NCBI GenBank assembly: GCA_051955535.1
Contig: JBQCGP010000036.1
Span: 1 to 23,472, forward strand
From: 13-2-20CM-68-14 sp051955535
GTDB lineage: Bacteria; Actinomycetota; Thermoleophilia; Gaiellales; Gaiellaceae
Length of the DNA stretch: 23,472 nucleotides
Reading direction: 5' to 3'
The notes under the pieces were generated by a model. The model was not told the origin of the DNA. It searched no databases and saw only the letters and a list, made by a program, of their open reading frames with translations. The number at the start of each line of letters is the position of its first letter. Within the stretch, counting starts at the first letter, position 1. Positions 21,216-23,472 of this stretch are shown in pieces. The position numbers were made by a program, and so were the translations under genes.

Positions 21216-23048
21216 TTACTTCCGCCCTACCTCGCGGGGCGAAGTCCGGCGTCGGTCTCGGCTTCGCCGAAGCCATGACGACTTCAACTGGAGGTGCGCC
21301 TCGACCTCGGGGCGCAGATCGCCGCCGTTCTTGACGGGGAGAACGAGCTGGAAGCGGGCGCCGTGGGGCTCGGCGTCCTCGTAGACGAGGTCGCCGTTGT
21401 GTGCGCGCGCGTACGAGCGCGCGATCGCCAGGCCCAGGCCGGCGCCGCCGACCCGAGCGCGGCTGCCGCGGGTGAACCGCTCGAACAGCTCGGGAACGAA
21501 CTGCGGAGGCACGCCCTCACCCCTGTCCTCCACGAACACCCGGAGATGCCGGTCTTTTCGAACCGCGTTGACCTGGACGGGCGGAGAGCCGTAGCGAAGC
21601 GCATTTGCGACCAGGTTCCCGACGATCCGGTCGAGCGCACCCGGATCAGCGGGCGCCTCTAGATCCGGATCGACGCCGATCTCAACGTCCTCTTTCCGGT
21701 CCGCCGCAACCGAGGCAACGATTTCCTCGATCCGCTCGCGGAGGTTGATCTGCTCGGGATTGATCGAGATCGCGTCGGCGTCGAGGCGCGAGAGGTCGAG
21801 GAGCTGCTCGACGAGCCGCGCCATCCGGTCGGCCTGGCGCTCGAGCGTGTCTCGAACCTCCGCCCGTTGGACAGGGTCGAGCTCGTCGCCGCGCCGGTTG
21901 AGCGTCGTGGCGAGGCCGAGGATCGTCGTTACCGGCGTTCGCAGCTCGTGCGACGCGAGCGCGATGAAGTTGGTCTTGATCTCGTCGGCGCGCTCGAGCG
22001 CGAGCCGTGCTTCGTGCTCGTGTTGGAAGAGGCGCACGCGATCGAGCGCGAGGCCCGTGAGCGCGCCGACCGTCTCGAGCATGCGAAGCTCCTCGCGCCC
22101 GAAGAACGGCGCGTACGGCGAGGCCCAGACCGTGAGCGATCCGGCCGGGATCTCCACCTCGAAGATCTGCGCGTCGGCGGTCTCGGGCTCGTCGGCACCC
22201 TCGGGGACGCCGTAGGAACCGACCACCTGACCCTCGTCGTTGCGAAGGCAGAGCGCTCGGGCACCGACGATATCGGCCATTGGGGCGAGCACTCGGTCGG
22301 CGACCTCCTCCTGCGTCCGGCTGAGCGTGACGAGATCCTGGATCGCGTCCTGGACGCGTGCCTGCGAAGGCCGCCGCCAGATCAACCGCACGATCGCGGG
22401 CGGCGCGAGCGCGAGCAGGAAGCCCAGCGCGCTCGCGATCGCTAGCACGTTGCTGACCAGCGAGGAAACGGAGTAAGACTGGCTCGTCGCCGCCGCGGCG
22501 AAGATCGCGACGGTCAGAAGGGCTGCCGAGAGCGCGAGCACTCGCATGCGGTTCCGCGCGACGCTCGGCTGCCCGCGCCCGGCCCGCCAGAGTCTCGTCG
22601 CCGCGACGCTCGAGAGCACCGTCCAGTGGATCAGAAAGGCGATCAGGTAAACGATGAACCCGGCGGAGCGTGGCTCCCCCTGCTCCGGAATGTGCGGCAG
22701 TGCGAACGTCCAGACGACCATCACCAGCGTCATCAACCCAAGCAGGCGCTCGAGCCCCGAGGTCGCCGTCCTGAAGACGGTTGTGAACCGGTGCAGCAGG
22801 TACGGGAAGAGCAGCAGCAGCGCGATGTCGAGCCGTTGCAGGAAGTTCTCCGTGAAACCGCTCGGGTGCTTCGGAACGATCTGCGGCTGCCCGAGCACCA
22901 CGACGAGCCCGAGCGTCCCGAAGCCGAGCGCCGCCCAGGCCGCCGCACGATCCCGCTGCCGCCGCCACTGGTTGATGGTGACGAGCGCCAGCACGACGTA
23001 TGCCACAAGGCTGACGTAGCGCAGAATCTCGACCGCTAGCCGCAACAT
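21216..23048 (-). CDS. Membrane sensor histidine kinase with GAF domain
   Basis: 610 residues. About seven hydrophobic segments (from about 10-25, 38-55, 73-92, 101-117, 128-150, 168-187 and 197-222) form the sensor part. A GAF-like domain follows (about 235-342), then HisKA with His367 in ALASHELRTPVTTI, and HATPase_c with the N box NLVANALRYG, G1 VEDRGEGVPP, F box LFERFTRG and G2 GAGLGLAIARS. All boxes are intact, so it should be an active kinase. A basic tail of about 30 residues follows the ATPase domain. Start ATG 23048 has AGGGGGTGA just upstream. No response regulator gene lies next to it in the window, so it is an orphan as far as can be seen. The stimulus is unknown. Confidence 0.92.
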   Translation of the reverse strand: MLRLAVEILRYVSLVAYVVLALVTINQWRRQRDRAAAWAALGFGTLGLVVVLGQPQIVPKHPSGFTENFLQRLDIALLLLFPYLLHRFTTVFRTATSGLERLLGLMTLVMVVWTFALPHIPEQGEPRSAGFIVYLIAFLIHWTVLSSVAATRLWRAGRGQPSVARNRMRVLALSAALLTVAIFAAAATSQSYSVSSLVSNVLAIASALGFLLALAPPAIVRLIWRRPSQARVQDAIQDLVTLSRTQEEVADRVLAPMADIVGARALCLRNDEGQVVGSYGVPEGADEPETADAQIFEVEIPAGSLTVWASPYAPFFGREELRMLETVGALTGLALDRVRLFQHEHEARLALERADEIKTNFIALASHELRTPVTTILGLATTLNRRGDELDPVQRAEVRDTLERQADRMARLVEQLLDLSRLDADAISINPEQINLRERIEEIVASVAADRKEDVEIGVDPDLEAPADPGALDRIVGNLVANALRYGSPPVQVNAVRKDRHLRVFVEDRGEGVPPQFVPELFERFTRGSRARVGGAGLGLAIARSYARAHNGDLVYEDAEPHGARFQLVLPVKNGGDLRPEVEAHLQLKSSWLRRSRDRRRTSPREVGRK

Positions 23049-23119
23049 TCACCCCCTGGGCCGTAGGCGCTCGGTCGGACTGTACGCCGAGGTCGGGAAA
23101 ATTGCACCTAGCGAGGCCA

Positions 23120-23148
23120 TTTCCTGCGAAAAAACCCGCGGTTACAAT
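23120..23148 (+). promoter_or_regulatory. Probable sigma-70-type promoter of tRNA-Thr
   Basis: TACAAT (23143-23148) is a good -10, 11 nt before the tRNA. TTTCCT (23120-23125) stands 17 bp upstream as a weak -35. Confidence 0.5.
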
Positions 23149-23159
23149 GGCCGCGCCAC

Positions 23160-23232
23160 GCCCTCTTAGCTCAGTTGGTAGAGCACCTCCATGGTAAGGA
23201 GGGGGTCTCCGGTTCGAGTCCGGAAGAGGGCT
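23160..23232 (+). tRNA. tRNA-Thr (anticodon GGT)
   Basis: The acceptor GCCCTCT (23160-23166) pairs with AGAGGGC (23225-23231), with discriminator T. The D arm is TAGCTCAGTTGGTAGAGCA. The anticodon stem CCTCC/GGAGG encloses loop ATGGTAA with GGT at 23193-23195. The T arm CCGG-TTCGAGT-CCGG is present. CCA is not encoded. Confidence 0.95.
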
Positions 23233-23234
23233 CT

Positions 23235-23262
23235 GCAAAAGGGCCGCACGCGGGGCTTTTGC
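23235..23262 (+). terminator. Candidate terminator after tRNA-Thr
   Basis: GCAAAAG (23235-23241) pairs with CTTTTGC about 14 nt later, with partial pairing inside (GGCC/GGGGC) and TTTC after it. The T tract is short. It lies 2 nt after the tRNA. Confidence 0.5.
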
Positions 23263-23345
23263 TTTCGGATCGACTTTCTCGGCGTCGATTGTGCCGCGGG
23301 TATGGAGCCTTTTAGAGCCCTCAGGTCCATCCGCCCCCGCGGGAA

Positions 23346-23377
23346 GGTCAGGTCTTGCGCGGATGCAAGACCTGACC
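23346..23377. repeat. REP-type perfect palindrome, second family
   Basis: GGTCAGGTCTTGC (23346-23358), a 6-nt loop, then GCAAGACCTGACC (23365-23377): 13 perfect base pairs. It is unrelated in sequence to the array at 8392-8464. It resembles REP elements moved by single-strand REP-associated transposases; none is in the window. Confidence 0.75.
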
Positions 23378-23385
23378 CCCGCGTC

Positions 23386-23472
23386 GCGGGCGTACCGAAG
23401 GCCGCAGTGCCCCGGCGGCTTGAAGTTGTACGTCCCGTCCCAAAACCAGAGGTTCGTGGCCGCGTTGTACGT
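23386..23472 (-). CDS. Possible C-terminal end of an unknown protein entering from the right edge
   Basis: Minus-strand translation from the edge reads TYNAATNLWFWDGTYNFKPP and continues GHCGLRYAR, which looks like genuine protein (aromatic, Asn- and Gly-rich, as in secreted proteins). The frame has no stop before it reaches the palindrome at 23346-23377 and tRNA-Thr. The true end is therefore unclear: the 3' end may be replaced or extended by the repeat. Low confidence. Confidence 0.25.

Noticed and set aside
22271..22278. GCCGATAT box on the minus strand inside the histidine kinase gene
   Set aside because: It lies in the middle of a conserved coding region with no gene start nearby and is consistent with chance.
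21682..23238. Minus-strand frame of 518 codons starting inside tRNA-Thr
   Set aside because: It runs out of frame through the histidine kinase gene and begins within a tRNA; no motif is seen.

Overview
The window is high-GC DNA, about two thirds G+C by eye, with many GTG starts. It is almost entirely a type IV pilus (T4P) locus of what looks like a monoderm actinobacterium. I would guess class Thermoleophilia (Gaiellales or Solirubrobacterales relatives), but that is inference from style and gene content, not from a marker gene. No secretin (PilQ) gene is present. Instead the locus carries peptidoglycan-facing proteins: a lytic transglycosylase/M23 hydrolase and a PASTA-domain protein. That suits a pilus that must cross a thick wall rather than an outer membrane.

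Layout. Positions 1-578 (-) are the N-terminal part of pilC, cut by the window edge, divergent from a PilV-like minor prepilin (662-1216, +). Positions 1465-6344 (-) form a tight operon read pilT, pilM, pilN, pilO, pilP-like, with 1-4 bp overlaps or gaps of up to 3 bp. Positions 6505-8387 (+) hold two nearly identical major prepilins, each with its own strong terminator, then a membrane-anchored thioredoxin-fold-like protein and a small unknown protein. An inverted array of four short palindromes (8392-8464) separates these from a second large minus-strand block. In transcription order that block is a second pilT-like ATPase (17116-15941), lytic transglycosylase/M23, PASTA protein, PilW-like prepilin, PilX-like protein, prepilin peptidase pilD and the extension ATPase pilB (ending at 8467). 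Upstream of it lies a geranylgeranyl-reductase-family flavoprotein (18258-17149).

The right end (18362-23472) is ordinary accessory content: a DUF4242-like protein, a zinc-ribbon/adenylate cyclase/AAA regulator, tRNA-Tyr(GTA), a small protein with a TTG start, a membrane GAF histidine kinase, tRNA-Thr(GGT), and a perfect palindrome of a second repeat family near the edge.

The most interesting signal is regulatory. Upstream of the first gene of essentially every pilus transcription unit there is a GCCGATA-type box. In at least six cases a YAA(G/A/C) box lies 15-16 bp further upstream. This is the known architecture of sigma-28/FliA/WhiG promoters (TAAA-N15/16-GCCGATAA). None of the non-pilus genes here has it. 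In four cases the box ends exactly 7 nt before the start codon, which predicts leaderless mRNAs. The window therefore suggests a complete pilus regulon driven by a flagellar/sporulation-type sigma factor. No computation or database search was run, so function names rest on motifs read from the sequence.
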